NCBI RefSeq assembly: GCF_026151205.1
Contig: NC_087077.1
Span: 11,570,983 to 11,634,982 of the forward strand
Length of the DNA: 64,000 nt
Direction of reading: 5' to 3'
From: Bolinopsis microptera
Taxonomy: Eukaryota > Ctenophora > Tentaculata > Lobata > Bolinopsidae
Part shown: positions 32,410 to 43,928 of the stretch, piece after piece
Layout: every line of letters starts with the position of its first letter
How positions within the stretch are numbered: position 1 is the first letter of the stretch
Made by a program: the position numbers and the translations under genes
The notes under the pieces: generated by a model
Told to the model about the DNA's origin: nothing
Database searches by the model: none
Seen by the model: the letters and a program-made list of their open reading frames with translations, nothing else

Positions 32410-33317
32410 ATGGGCCAGACACGAAACGCCCTCAACGAAGGAATGGAGAAGATAGTCGAGCTCTCAGTCACCGTTTCAAAGGGACGAGGAACTGACACCC
32501 TGTATCCGGTTATAATGAACCGTTCCAAAGAGTTCCTACTTGTGGGTCCACTTATGGGACAACTTATCAGACATATGTCAGCTTATTTTCACTGTAATGT
32601 CAAAGGCGCATCTCAGGTGAGCTGTCGACTTGGTTTGATTTTTGTCGGGATTTGGAAATTATTTGAAGGATTTTTGTTGCACTTATTCTGACATCTAATT
32701 TCTAAAACGATTTTGTTAAATAATACAGTATTATAAAAATTAGACACGTAATACTAATACTTCCGGTTATTATTATTTCTAACCGTAATAGATTGTGTGG
32801 AGATACTGTCGTAATCATTTCCATTCCTCAGGTGTCCGTACTCGTTGGCGGAGATGTCTTTCCCCTCAAGAAGATAAGTGATGACAGAGACATATTAATC
32901 AGATCTAAAAATTCTGAGAGACGATTAAACCGTGCCAAAGACAATGAAACAGTAACAGTAACAGTAAATAAATCCCCAAACAAAACTGCTGATCCCTCAG
33001 AAACGACAGCAGTAGCATCTGAATCAGCCCTGACCCAAGCAGCATCTGCTATAGCAATAGCTGCACTTATGGCGGCTTCCAAAGAAGAAACGGCTCCCAC
33101 AGAAACTGTGCCGTCTCCAATCAGCCCAGCGGACTATTACACTACCATCTGTGTGACACCAGCCTCTCCGCCCTGTGACTCAGTTCCCGACTCAGACGTC
33201 ACCACAGTTTGGGCTGGGGAGGCCCTTGTTTCTAGCAGGGAGGTATTCCTTGCTGCTTTCTTCACAGAGAACATTGAATATACCAAGCTAGTCAGGTTCC
33301 ACTCTAAACTCATATGA
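32410..33317 (+). CDS. Two-exon gene, unknown function (230 aa)
   Basis: Exon 1 (32410-32616) starts with ATG (MGQTRNALNEGMEKIVEL) and ends at KGASQ with donor CAG|gtgagc. Exon 2 (32832-33317, acceptor cattcctcag) continues in phase with VSVLVGGDVFPLKKISDD and runs to a stop. The middle is basic (RSKNSERRLNRAKDN), followed by a Thr/Val run, an alanine-rich helix-like part (ALTQAASAIAIAALMAAS) and a Pro/Ser/Thr-rich tail that ends VRFHSKLI. No signal peptide or clear domain. Both splice sites are consensus and phase 0. The start could be internal if upstream exons exist. I do not recognise the family. Confidence 0.6.
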
Positions 33318-34728
33318 CCAATACTGCTAAACAGTCTTGACTGAGGCGGCTTTATACCGGCAAGTTCATATTAAATGGTGAATTTTACCTGAAAGCTAAT
33401 AATAATTAGACATCAAATTATAGATTTTGACTTCAGAGCACTCATTTTGGTGCCAATTTAATGCATGCGTTATTTTAAATTATTATGTAAAGATTACTTT
33501 AGTTTAGTGTAAATATTTGACCGATTGAAGCAAAGCCGTTATAAATAGACCCTAGCGGTCTAGCGTACAACAGATCCATGAGGAGAACTTATGATAATGA
33601 ATGATAAAAACATCCAATTTCTTCTTGATGGTACGTTTGAGCCACCAATGTTATATTTGCAGCTGGAACATTTTACAAGGAAATGTAGCGGCCTCCGGAT
33701 TTGTTTGCGTTTTAATGGAAAGATGGAAAGAGTTGTTATAGCTCACGTTTCATCTCCTACTGTTAAGTTCATGATTAATGGTAACGATTTGTATTCAACG
33801 TATAATAATTACTAGGTACACTTTTCTTTTTTTAACCTTCATTGCTCATGAACTTGTACTTAAAAGGTAATTTTAGTAGCGTCATTATCCTTTGAATTAT
33901 TTAAAAACCAAATTTAATAAATCTTCTTTACAATGCGTAATACTAGTCATTTCTCTTTTCTCGGTAGATTCTCAAATACCCACCGAAAAAAGCATAACGA
34001 ACTGCACATAATTTGCCAAATTATCAGACGGAACATACTTTTTATTTATTCACCTTATGTATTACATTTCATTTTAAAATCCTGTATAAACTTCAAAACA
34101 TAAACTTTCTAGTCAGCTGAGCACATTTTTGACTGCGCTAGAATTTACACTAGGGGTTTCACTAAGGGGGTCAAAAGTTGGCAAAAGTTGGTGAAAGTCT
34201 TCAATGAATTGCCCCTAAAGAAGTAAATAATGACCTTCCTCATGAAAAATTGTCAGAATCTGACATGACGGAAGATATATATGTAATAATGTAGTGCCAT
34301 AGCGAGCCATACCCTTTCCAAGTATAAGTACTACAAAATATAGTGTACACATGTTGTCCCATAATGTTCTGCGTATTGTTCATGTGCTGTAATTGAAGGG
34401 TCACAGCTAAACGACTTTACATTTTTATTAAAATTGTACCGATCTGACTTGTTTTATTGATATTTAATTTCATTACACAGTAAAGTTATAGAATATAGCA
34501 CTGGATGCCTGACTCCATTATACGTTATCAATGTATCATATTCATACATTATACACTTGTACGGTGTACAAGAATTGACTCGAATCTGAACACATTATTT
34601 TGTTTCATTATGCATGTAAGTATTAGAGTATTAAGTCAGTAGACGCCCTTTGCTCCAAATTTTAGTCAACCTTACTGATCTTAGACCCGAGCAATTTTTA
34701 TAATGTGTCCTTATAATGTGCTCAGTAG
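33318..34728. other. Non-coding stretch
   Basis: A 74-codon frame at 33591-33815 (begins MIMNDKNIQFLLDGTFE) lacks recognisable motifs; it could be a terminal exon but nothing supports it. No other feature seen. Confidence 0.4.
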
Positions 34729-35304
34729 TAAAGTTCGACACGCTCTAAAGTTCGACACGCCCTAAAGTTCGACACGCTCTAAAGTTCGACACGCTCTAAA
34801 GTTCGACACGCTCTAAAGTTCGACACGCTCTAAAGTTCGACACGCTCTAAAGTTCGACACGCTCTAAAGTTCGGCACGCTCTAAAGTTCGGCACGCTCTA
34901 AAGTTCGACACGCTCTAAAGTTCGACACGCTCTAAAGTTCGACACGCTCTAAAGTTGGGCACGCTCTAAAGTTCGGCACGCTCTAAAGTTCGTCACGATC
35001 TAAAGTTCGACACGAACTAAAGTTCGACAGGCACTAAAGTTCGTCACGCTCTAAAGTTCGACAGGCACTAAAGTTCGACACGCTCTAAAGTTCGACACGC
35101 TCTAAAGTTCGACACGCACTAAAGTTCGACACGCTCTAAAGTTCGACACGCTCTAAAGTTCGACAGGCACTAAAGTTCGACACGCTCTAAAGTTTGACAC
35201 GAACTAAAGTTCGACACGCACTAAAGTTCGACACGCTCTAAAGTTCGACACGCTCTAAAGTTCGATACGCTCTAAAGTTCGACACGCACTAATAAAGTTT
35301 GACA
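34729..35304. repeat. 17-bp satellite, about 33 copies
   Basis: Unit TAAAGTTCGACACGCTC with variants (gaact, gcact, ggcac, tgggc) repeated head to tail at a constant 17-bp period until it decays near 35285. No spacers, so not CRISPR-like. Confidence 0.97.
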
Positions 35305-35639
35305 ATTCCTGAAGATCGACTCTGTCGAACTGGTGATGAATTAAGATTTCGTTATTTATTACAAAATTCTATACTTCATTATAGATATCAGTATCCAACA
35401 GATGATTTTATAATTTAGTTGATGTGTAGCGCTTAGTGATAACAATTAGCAAGTAGGTTTACATTTTTGAGCTTTTAGTTATCTATTTTGCTTATTTATA
35501 TATTTGCTGATTCCTAATAAGCAATTTATAGACTGATGACGACGTTGACATTATTAGCTATTTAGCTTTTAGATTTACTAAATTGCTAGGTACCAATGGT
35601 TTACCTAAAAGTTTAATGAATTGCTCTTGCTTCCGTTGT

Positions 35640-35795
35640 AATCACTTGTCATACGTTGTATGACCCGCCGCGCACGAAGTGCGCGGCTCCCCCTGTAGCG
35701 TCGAAGACGCTACAGGGGTAGCGACCGTGGGGTAGCGACTGTGGGGGTCACCACGTGGGGGTCACCGTGGGGGTCACCACGTGATACAAGTAATC
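35640..35795. mobile_element. MITE-like segment with two strong hairpins
   Basis: Imperfect inverted ends (aatcacttgtcatacg on the left; complement of the right gives gattacttgtatcacg) enclose gccgcgcacgaagtgcgcgg and ccctgtagcgtcgaagacg followed by ctacaggg, both near-perfect stem-loops with GAAG/TCGA-type loops, plus repeats of gtgggggtcacc. GC content is far above the surroundings. No target duplication fixed. Confidence 0.6.
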
Positions 35796-35799
35796 ACTA

Positions 35800-37125
35800 A
35801 ATTTAAATTTTGTCCACTCCTAAGATTATGATTGAATTCTTCAATCGATACAGATAATCCGGATTTTACATGATACAGATAAGCGTCAGAAATAGAATCA
35901 ATGCGACGGCTATCTTTGAGAAAATATTTCCCCGGTCAATCCAGGTTTTCCACGACATTCATAAATTGGGACTCGACTGTACTACGACAGTCACAGATAA
36001 AGAATGCCATACAAATTAATTTTAACGGAATGTTGACTACTTCTAAAGTAAGAAAGTAGACTGTCCGTTCATTAGTTTTAAAGACTGTCCATTATTGTTT
36101 ATTGCACAATGCACATGGATATTGAATAGGGCTTTGAATTGTGAAAATAGCGCATTATTGTTGAATTCCTGGTCCCCTGACAGGAATGCTAGATTTACGT
36201 ATTGATCTGGTTCATTTTGCAATGCAATTATACCCACTTCGTGCTCTACTAAAAAAATCAATTTTGCATTGTACAATCCTTCAAACAATGGTCCAATATA
36301 TGCTATTGCTAAAAATTCTATTAATTATAGTGCCAGTGGATGTTGATGTATTGCAGAGCTGACTATATTATATATATTTTTATTTTATTTGCGCTATTTC
36401 AATGGATTCGTGGTGCTATTAATTTTCAGCACCATTAACTGGATTCATTTGCGTGATTGGTCAGGTTTCTAATAATACTTTAATGACACTTGATATTATT
36501 TTGTTTCTGCTTTTTTGGAATTTTCCTGAACTCAAATAGAATTCGCTCTTAACCCATATGAGTTACATTATAAGAACATGAGTGTAAGTAATTATATAAG
36601 AAAAGTATTTGTTCTGCTAAAATAACGTCGGGGAAAAATTAAGGCTGTAAAAAATTTCGTCGGAGAAAAATGTTGTCAAAAAAGTTATCGAATTGTCAAC
36701 CTAAATCAGGCAACTAAATCAACCCCACTAGTTGCTGTTATGTACACCAATTGGAGCTACCGTTCAGGACTCGGCGATTCGACCCGCTTCATATAATGAA
36801 CGACTCATCCTAGTGGCTCTTTGGCGTCAGTTATTCAGTAGCGAATAGCGATCCGTGCTTTATGACCTTGATGACAGCCTACCCGGTTGCTGTATAAAAA
36901 CAAACTAAATACCACCCCTGACCTATTTTGGGAGCAGTCTAGAAAAGATTGCTACAGGAGCCAGCACGTGTCATTATGGTACTGGCTCATTATAGGTTAA
37001 CGGGGATCTGACTAAAATTATTCCAGGTATTTTATTATTATATAACTTTATTCAAATCAAAAATAGAACATAAATGAAAATTTTAAAGATCTGATAAGTA
37101 GCCAGAAAAAAGAAATACTGATACA
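35800..37125. other. Non-coding stretch
   Basis: An 81-codon minus-strand frame (36043-36288, begins MFEGLYNAKLIFLVEHEVG) reads plausibly but has no recognisable motif. Otherwise nothing seen. Confidence 0.35.
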
Positions 37126-37129
37126 CAAT

Positions 37130-37275
37130 CTATAACAATTTCTTCCATCCCGCTCTATCAGAGGCTAAAAGTCTTAAATTGTACAAATCGTCTGTATTTA
37201 CAAATGGAATGTTCCTACTACCTAAATCAAATTTAATAGTCCTAAGCAAGTTCGACTGGTGTCTGCCTACTCTAC
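37130..37275 (-). pseudogene. 3' tail of an EN/RT LINE
   Basis: Minus-strand translation RVGRHQSNLLRTIKFDLGS then LYNLRLLASDRAGWKKLL and a stop parallels the true C-terminus of the LINE at 19516 (RRGRPQSNLFSLIVHDLCKR ... LRNLAYDKRYWRELQ). Only the last roughly 50 codons are present. A T/C-rich tract lies on its upstream side. Confidence 0.75.
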
Positions 37276-37831
37276 CCTTTTTTTTTCTTTTTTTTTCCTT
37301 TTTTTTTATTGAACAAAATATAATCAGCAACATCCAGACGAATATGATTGTCTGCATTTCGAGGCAGCAGTTTTGCGAAACTGTCAATGAACATCAAGCA
37401 ATCATTGGCTTTTACTAAAAATATCGGCTTCGAAACTTTTTAGAATTTTACCAACGGCATGGTTTTTTTTTTCAACTTTACGGAATTCCCATACAATCAT
37501 CTTGATTAGAGATTGGTAGAAGGGAAAATCACCACTGGGCACTGGGCGCTGGCATTATAGTTTTATTAATGTCTATTATCTTCTTCCACTGGTTAAACGA
37601 ATCCTTTGCTTTCTATATTAATATATATTATATACTTATAAAAGAATCAGATACTGATGTAGCCGAGATTCGAGAACTAATATGGATTCTCGTAGTCTTT
37701 TGTTCAGAATTTCCGATGTCTTCTGTTCAAACTGTGGCTGGTGTAGGGGTGGGGTCACTAAGTTACATATTATTAAGTACCCTACCCATATGTAGATATT
37801 TAATCCTGTTGTAACTTATAACTCATCAGAG

Positions 37832-38040
37832 GGCCTTTTTATGGTTAATCTGGCCTTTTTATGGTTAATCTGGCCTTTTTATGGTTAATCTGGCCTTTTT
37901 ATGGTTAATCTGGCCTTTTTATGGTTAATCTGGCCTTTTTATGGTTAATCTGGCCTTTTTATGGTTAATCTGGCATTTTTATGGTTAATCTGGCCTTTTT
38001 ATGGGTTAATCTGGCATTTTTATGGTTAATCTGGCCTTTT
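37832..38040. repeat. 20-bp tandem repeat, about 10 copies
   Basis: GGCCTTTTTATGGTTAATCT repeated head to tail, nearly identical units; one unit has an extra G and two have ggcatt. High identity indicates recent expansion. Confidence 0.97.
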
Positions 38041-38832
38041 GTTATCTTTAGTAATTACATATTGACAATCCCATTAATGTTTCCCCTCTTAATTTATGTA
38101 TCATGCTATCATTGTGGGCATTATATATTTCCGCTCTGGGAGGATATTTGTTAAGGCCTTTATCAAAGATAACATTGGAATCATCTTCAAGTTCTACCGT
38201 CGGTGGTTTTATTACTGTGTTGCATGAGGCTTTGTGTATTTTGTCATTGCATTACTGTTCCACCATGGTGTAGGATTTGATGAAAAAGTGAACAATTCTA
38301 TCGTCAATTCTATCGGAATGTGGCTGACAGTTAGCCACGTGAGAGAGCCCGCCCGACTCATGATCTTCATCTAATCGTTGAATTGAAACTGCATAAATGT
38401 CAATCTTATTATCTTCTTCGGGTACAGCTCTCAGCAGGTCTAATAGTAAACGCTCTTTTAGGTTGTTTTTATGAAAAATTGATACCCTCTAAACCTCGGG
38501 CACAAATTGTTGAACTAAATGTGCTTTGAAAATTTCCGAAAATAAAATTACAATGAATTCTCAAACATGTTCGTCAAAAACCCGGTTTGTTGATTATGAC
38601 GAAAATGTAGTTTTAACAAGAAGTTCATTACTTGCTAATAAATGCTAATTAATTTGCTAATTGCTAATTTGTTCTGCTATGCGGCCGAGCGTGCTTAATT
38701 GTTCAACATCATTTCCTTAGTCTGCCGCTTCTTTTGTTGTGATCATCAGTTCTTGTTGTAGGTTTATAATATACATTGTCATTGAGACATTGGTAGAGTT
38801 TGGTCCCATTGTAGATAGATTTATTATCATTG
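38041..38832. other. Non-coding stretch
   Basis: No convincing gene. A short plus-strand frame near 38238-38373 (FHHGVGFDEKVNNSIVNSIG, then MWLTVSHVREP) is open and hydrophobic in part, but no splice partner was found. Confidence 0.35.
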
Positions 38833-38834
38833 TA

Positions 38835-40296
38835 CGGGTATCGGCCTTACAAAATGACAGGCCTCACAAAATGACAGCCCACATAGACCATGCTGTATCT
38901 TAGGTTCCCTATACATTGAACCCTATTCCTTTTACTGTATGAAAGAAAAAGCATTAATTAACACTTCCCAAGGAATGATAATGACATAGAATCTATATTT
39001 CTTACACAAATATGGACGTTTTTGCTGTTCAGTCATTGCCCCGCCTAACTGTTACCCAGAATGGAGACCAAAGTTTAGAATTTAACCCCAGAAAACCAGG
39101 TACTACCATGACTTATGTCAATCAAAGACTACTCTGGTCAAATAAAAAAACTGATTTAGTGACTTTGGTAGAAGAAATGACAAAAAAATGACCTAGCCTC
39201 ACAAAATGACAGTGTTATGCCTCACAAAATGACAGTTTTATTTTATGATACAAAGATGGCATATTAATATTGGATGCCCCTTGCCTAATTATTGGTATTC
39301 TTAAACCCAGTAAGCTTATGATGAGCCTAAATGTGTTTGTTTGATCATCAATTTTGATCAAAATGCCTCACAAAATGACACCGAAAAGCCTTACAAAATG
39401 ACAATGTTTCAGATTGAATTACTTTCATCATCTAAAATGGATCAGAAGCAGTCAATACAAGAAGGAGTTAAAAATAATCAAAATCTGACAGTTAACAATC
39501 AAGTAGCATTACAAAAGTGCAGTTCTGGTATCAAAACTTTGATTTCAAACTCTTTGATTTCAAACTCTGATTTCAAAACTCAACGAAATGAAGCTTCTAT
39601 TTTGTGAAAGCAGAGAGTAATAAAAACTCCTAAAACATGTCAAACGTTAACTAAACACTGAAAAGTGATCTATCCAGTCATAGAAAATATCAAATATAAC
39701 CAAATACTGTGTTCAAGTATGAAAACAAAAAATGATTTTTACGCCTCACAAAATGACATTTTTAAAAATTTTTCAGAGTATAAAAAATGTTCCTTTTTTA
39801 ATATATTCTGGTAAAAACAGAACTGGTATAATATAAACAACATATATATCTAACAGTAAGACACGTGAAAGAATAATGAAACTTTTTCCCAAATCGGATT
39901 TGAAGTGATGCCGTTTTGGGTTGTCATTTTGTAAGGCACTATCTCACGCGAAATTGCCCAACTTTTTTTAATCATCCTTTTTCCTGTAAAAGCTATTCTA
40001 ATCTTCAATCTATTATATTTATCTAACTGTCCTAGGTGAAATCAAATTGCTATAGGCTGCTGTTAAAAAATGACAGCCGTGACGAAATTGTCATTTTGTA
40101 AGGCATGTTTTTTTGGAAGATTTCAAAGATGACAATTTGTATCGCAAAATTTACGGTTTTTCAATCAAATCAACCCCCGGGAAGAAAAATATACCTGTTG
40201 AACTACCTATCTGGATAATAAAACATGAACAAAACTCATTTTTGTGCATTTCAGAGCCATCTCCTTTTTCGTGTCATTTTGTAAGGCCGATACCCG
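38835..40296. mobile_element. TA-duplicating DNA transposon with iterated end motif (copy 2)
   Basis: Perfect 25-bp inverted ends begin CGGGTATCGGCCTTACAAAA, flanked by TA (38833-38834, 40297-40298). The motif GCCTYACAAAATGACA occurs seven times in the left two thirds (38844, 38861, 39196, 39219, 39365, 39388, 39743) and three times inverted on the right (about 39922, 40090, 40272). No transposase frame. The terminal CGGGTAT and the motif are shared with 4767-8827, where ATGGCC replaces ATGACA: two subfamilies of one family. Confidence 0.85.
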
Positions 40297-40544
40297 TAGA
40301 TATATTTAATATTTATCCAGTATAAGAAGTATTGTATTGTATCAGATGCCATCGTGGAGTAGGTGGTCTCCTGCACCTTTTCCCCCCTCGAAGTAATAGA
40401 AAAAACCTAGACATGCAACCTGCAACCCGAAGGTGATTGCAGCCCTTACGGAAGACTATAAGGACTTCATGCTTCTCTAATTAAATGATACATAACGATA
40501 ACTTGTAAACCCCAGACGTTTCCAGTATCGTCATGAATCGATAT

Positions 40545-41200
40545 ACTTACTGAGCTTGGTGTCACTTGGCCATGAGAAAAGCTAAAGCTGGGATTGACCA
40601 AAAGAATTGTATAGAAATAAATGCCCTTCGTAACAGTTATTCCTCTGAATTGAAAAACGACGTATAGAGAATTGATTAGTAGGTGCAAAGTATGAATCAG
40701 TATGAATCGATGTATGAAGATTAGGTACACGGCGTACACCTCTGTGTAAATAGATGCAGGATAGGAAGTTTAAACATAAAATAATATGGTCTTTGTTATT
40801 ACTTCGTACGTAGTATAAGAAGTAGAACGAGTCTTTATTCAGAATAACTATAAGAACGAGTATAAATTATCCCTGACAAAGCAGTGAAGGTGTTCTGTGT
40901 ATACTTGGAGATGTTTATAAGCTGTACTTCTTAACATTGCTCAAACCTGCACCTATGAAGGCTGTGGCCTCAGAGTAAGAGCTTGATCATGATGTGTTGT
41001 ATAATGTTATTAACATATAATGTGTTATATTAACAATGATATTAACATTTTACATGTCAAATAATTATAATATTTATAACAATAGTCTGTTTATTGTCAG
41101 TGCTAACGCGGTTGCTATCGCGTGAGGTAGGGTTGAGAACAAAGAAAAATGGGAGACAATGTCTTTACACAATATAAATTGGACTAATGAAAATGGTCAG
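40545..41200. repeat. Segmental duplication, left copy
   Basis: About 655 bp nearly identical to 43926-44580, from cttactgagcttggtgtcac to aatggactaatgaaaatggtcag. Copies differ at only a few positions. The two flank the 391-bp tandem array, and each contains one minus-strand exon. Confidence 0.95.
40551..40644 (-). CDS. Minus-strand exon, copy 1 (membrane protein, possibly ABCA-like)
   Basis: A 94-nt exon lies between a strong acceptor (ttttcaattcag) and a perfect donor (gtaagtat). Reading: GITVTKGIYFYTILLVNPSF, then SFSHGQVTPSS. The hydrophobic stretch followed by NPSFSFSHG vaguely resembles the conserved PxFxLxxGL segment before the nucleotide-binding domain of ABCA transporters; that is a weak similarity. 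Neighbouring exons were not found. An identical exon lies in the other duplicated copy, so mutually exclusive or doubled use is possible. Confidence 0.45.
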
Positions 41201-43928
41201 ATTCCTTCGGGAGCATGTAAGATTATATCCAAAGTTTGTTCGCCAATGGGGTGTGTCTGGGTGTCAAAGATCTTCAAGGTGGGTGCTACTTGTGATGAAC
41301 TCTAGAAGGATGGGGTGGTAATACTCGGTCTGGCCGTCTGGAAGCCCATAGAATTCCAGTTCAGAAACCGAGTAAGGAGGTGCGGCTACTGATGAGAAGC
41401 CTCCTTAAAGTTTATTTGGGTTAGAAACGACATCTGGGTCCCTACCCTCGCACAAGATTATTCTCAATTTTCTTGTTGTGTTCCACAACTATACTTGAGG
41501 GACCACATGCAAAACTGGTATATCTGTTTTTGATAGTTTTGAGATAAATGCATTTTACTGATTTATAAGATTCTGGTATATCTGTCTATATACCATTTTG
41601 AAAACTAGAATTGTTCCAAACTGGTATATCTCCCGATATACCATTTTTTCTATACTATTTACAATAAAATAATTTAACTTGGGTTGGCTAAAGTCTATAA
41701 AATGTGTATAGATATACCGGTTTTATAGAAGATAAGTTTCTTGAAGGTGGTATATCTGCAGATATACCATTTTTTTTTCATGATTGTTAAAAGCTAAAAT
41801 GGTATATTGTAAGTTATACCAGTTTTGGAAAAATAAAATTTCACTTTTTTTCAAAAATTTCTTCAAAATTGTTCAAAAAAAGTTCCAAAGATGCACCTTT
41901 TCATCCTGAAGACTATGTGCTACCTGTGCAAAATTGGTATATGTTCAGATATACCAGTTTTGCATGTGGTCCCTCACTTCTGTATACTTCAGTGATTGGG
42001 CTGATGACTCCAGTGAAAGGGCTGGTGACTCTAGTGAAAGTGCTGGTGACGATGAGAAAGACCATAAACCAGGGATTCCTTCGGGAGCATGTAAGATTAT
42101 ATCCAAAGTTTGTTCGCCAATGGGGTGTGTCTGGGTGTCAAAGATCTTCAAGGTGGGTGCTACTTGTGATGAACTCTAGAAGGATGGGGTGGTAATACTC
42201 GGTCTGGCCGTCTGGAAGCCCATAGAATTCCAGTTCAGAAACCGAGTAAGGAGGTGCGGCTACTGATGAGAAGCCTCCTTAAAGTTTATTTGGGTTAGAA
42301 ACGACATCTGGGTCCCTACCCTCGCACAAGATTATTCTCAATTTTCTTGTTGTGTTCCACAACTATACTTCTGTATACTTCAGTGATTGGGCTGATGACT
42401 CCAGTGAAAGGGCTGGTGACTCTAGTGAAAGTGCTGGTGACGATGAGAAAGACCATAAACCAGGGATTCCTTCGGGAGCATGTAAGATTATATCCAAAGT
42501 TTGTTCGCCAATGGGGTGTGTCTGGGTGTCAAAGATCTTCAAGGTGGGTGCTACTTGTGATGAACTCTAGAAGGATGGGGTGGTAATACTCGGTCTGGCC
42601 GTCTGGAAGCCCATAGAATTCCAGTTCAGAAACCGAGTAAGGAGGTGCGGCTACTGATGAGAAGCCTCCTTAAAGTTTATTTGGGTTAGAAACGACATCT
42701 GGGTCCCTACCCTCGCACAAGATTATTCTCAATTTTCTTGTTGTGTTCCACAACTATACTTCTGTATACTTCAGTGATTGGGCTGATGACTCCAGTGAAA
42801 GGGCTGGTGACTCTAGTGAAAGTGCTGGTGACGATGAGAAAGACCATAAACCAGGGATTCCTTCGGGAGCATGTAAGATTATATCCAAAGTTTGTTCGCC
42901 AATGGGGTGTGTCTGGGTGTCAAAGATCTTCAAGGTGGGTGCTACTTGTGATGAACTCTAGAAGGATGGGGTGGTAATACTCGGTCTGGCCGTCTGGAAG
43001 CCCATAGAATTCCAGTTCAGAAACCGAGTAAGGAGGTGCGGCTACTGATGAGAAGCCTCCTTAAAGTTTATTTGGGTTAGAAACGACATCTGGGTCCCTA
43101 CCCTCGCACAAGATTATTCTCAATTTTCTTGTTGTGTTCCACAACTATACTTCTGTATACTTCAGTGATTGGGCTGATGACTCCAGTGAAAGGGCTGGTG
43201 ACTCTAGTGAAAGTGCTGGTGACGATGAGAAAGACCATAAACCAGGGATTCCTTCGGGAGCATGTAAGATTATATCCAAAGTTTGTTCGCCAATGGGGTG
43301 TGTCTGGGTGTCAAAGATCTTCAAGGTGGGTGCTACTTGTGATGAACTCTAGAAGGATGGGGTGGTAATACTCGGTCTGGCCGTCTGGAAGCCCATAGAA
43401 TTCCAGTTCAGAAACCGAGTAAGGAGGTGCGGCTACTGATGAGAAGCCTCCTTAAAGTTTATTTGGGTTAGAAACGACATCTGGGTCCCTACCCTCGCAC
43501 AAGATTATTCTCAATTTTCTTGTTGTGTTCCACAACTATACTTCTGTATACTTCAGTGATTGGGCTGATGACTCCAGTGAAAGGGCTGGTGACTCTAGTG
43601 AAAGTGCTGGTGACGATGAGAAAGACCATAAACCAGGGATTCCTTCGGGAGCATGTAAGATTATATCCAAAGTTTGTTCGCCAATGGGGTGTGTCTGGGT
43701 GTCAAAGATCTTCAAGGTGGGTGCTACTTGTGATGAACTCTAGAAGGATGGGGTGGTAATACTCGGTCTGGCCGTCTGGAAGCCCATAGAATTCCAGTTC
43801 AGAAACCGAGTAAGGAGGTGCGGCTACTGATGAGAAGCCTCCTTAAAGTTTATTTGGGTTAGAAACGACATCTGGGTCCCTACCCTCGCACAAGATTATT
43901 CTCAATTTTCTTGTTGTGTTCCACAACT
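41201..43928. repeat. 391-bp tandem array, five units plus a 290-bp partial
   Basis: Units start at attccttcgggagcatgtaa: 41201, 42075, 42466, 42857, 43248, 43639. Spacing is exactly 391 bp, except the first, which is 391 + 483 because a 479-bp MITE and its 4-bp duplication sit in it. The units look identical, so the array is very recent. Each unit contains an exon-like stretch between acceptor tgtatacttcag and donor-like AAG|gtgggt encoding an acidic DSSERAGDSSESAGDDEKDH followed by a Cys-bearing segment (GACKIISKVCSPMGCVW). Confidence 0.97.
41497..41975. mobile_element. 479-bp MITE with 4-bp target duplication, copy 1
   Basis: Perfect 30-bp inverted ends begin GAGGGACCACATGCAAAACT. ACTT flanks both sides (41493-41496, 41976-41979), and the uninterrupted units of the surrounding array show the empty site tatacttctg, proving the boundaries. 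The body is a series of small hairpins of TGGTATATC and GATATACCA. No coding content. Superfamily unassigned; a 4-bp duplication occurs in Sola1 and Chapaev-type elements. Confidence 0.95.

Noticed and set aside
34729-35304. CRISPR-like array
   Set aside because: Direct 17-bp repeats without spacers in an animal genome; a satellite.
35660-35710. Bacterial-type terminators or contamination
   Set aside because: The hairpins lie within imperfect TIRs in AT-rich eukaryotic sequence, with no bacterial genes nearby.
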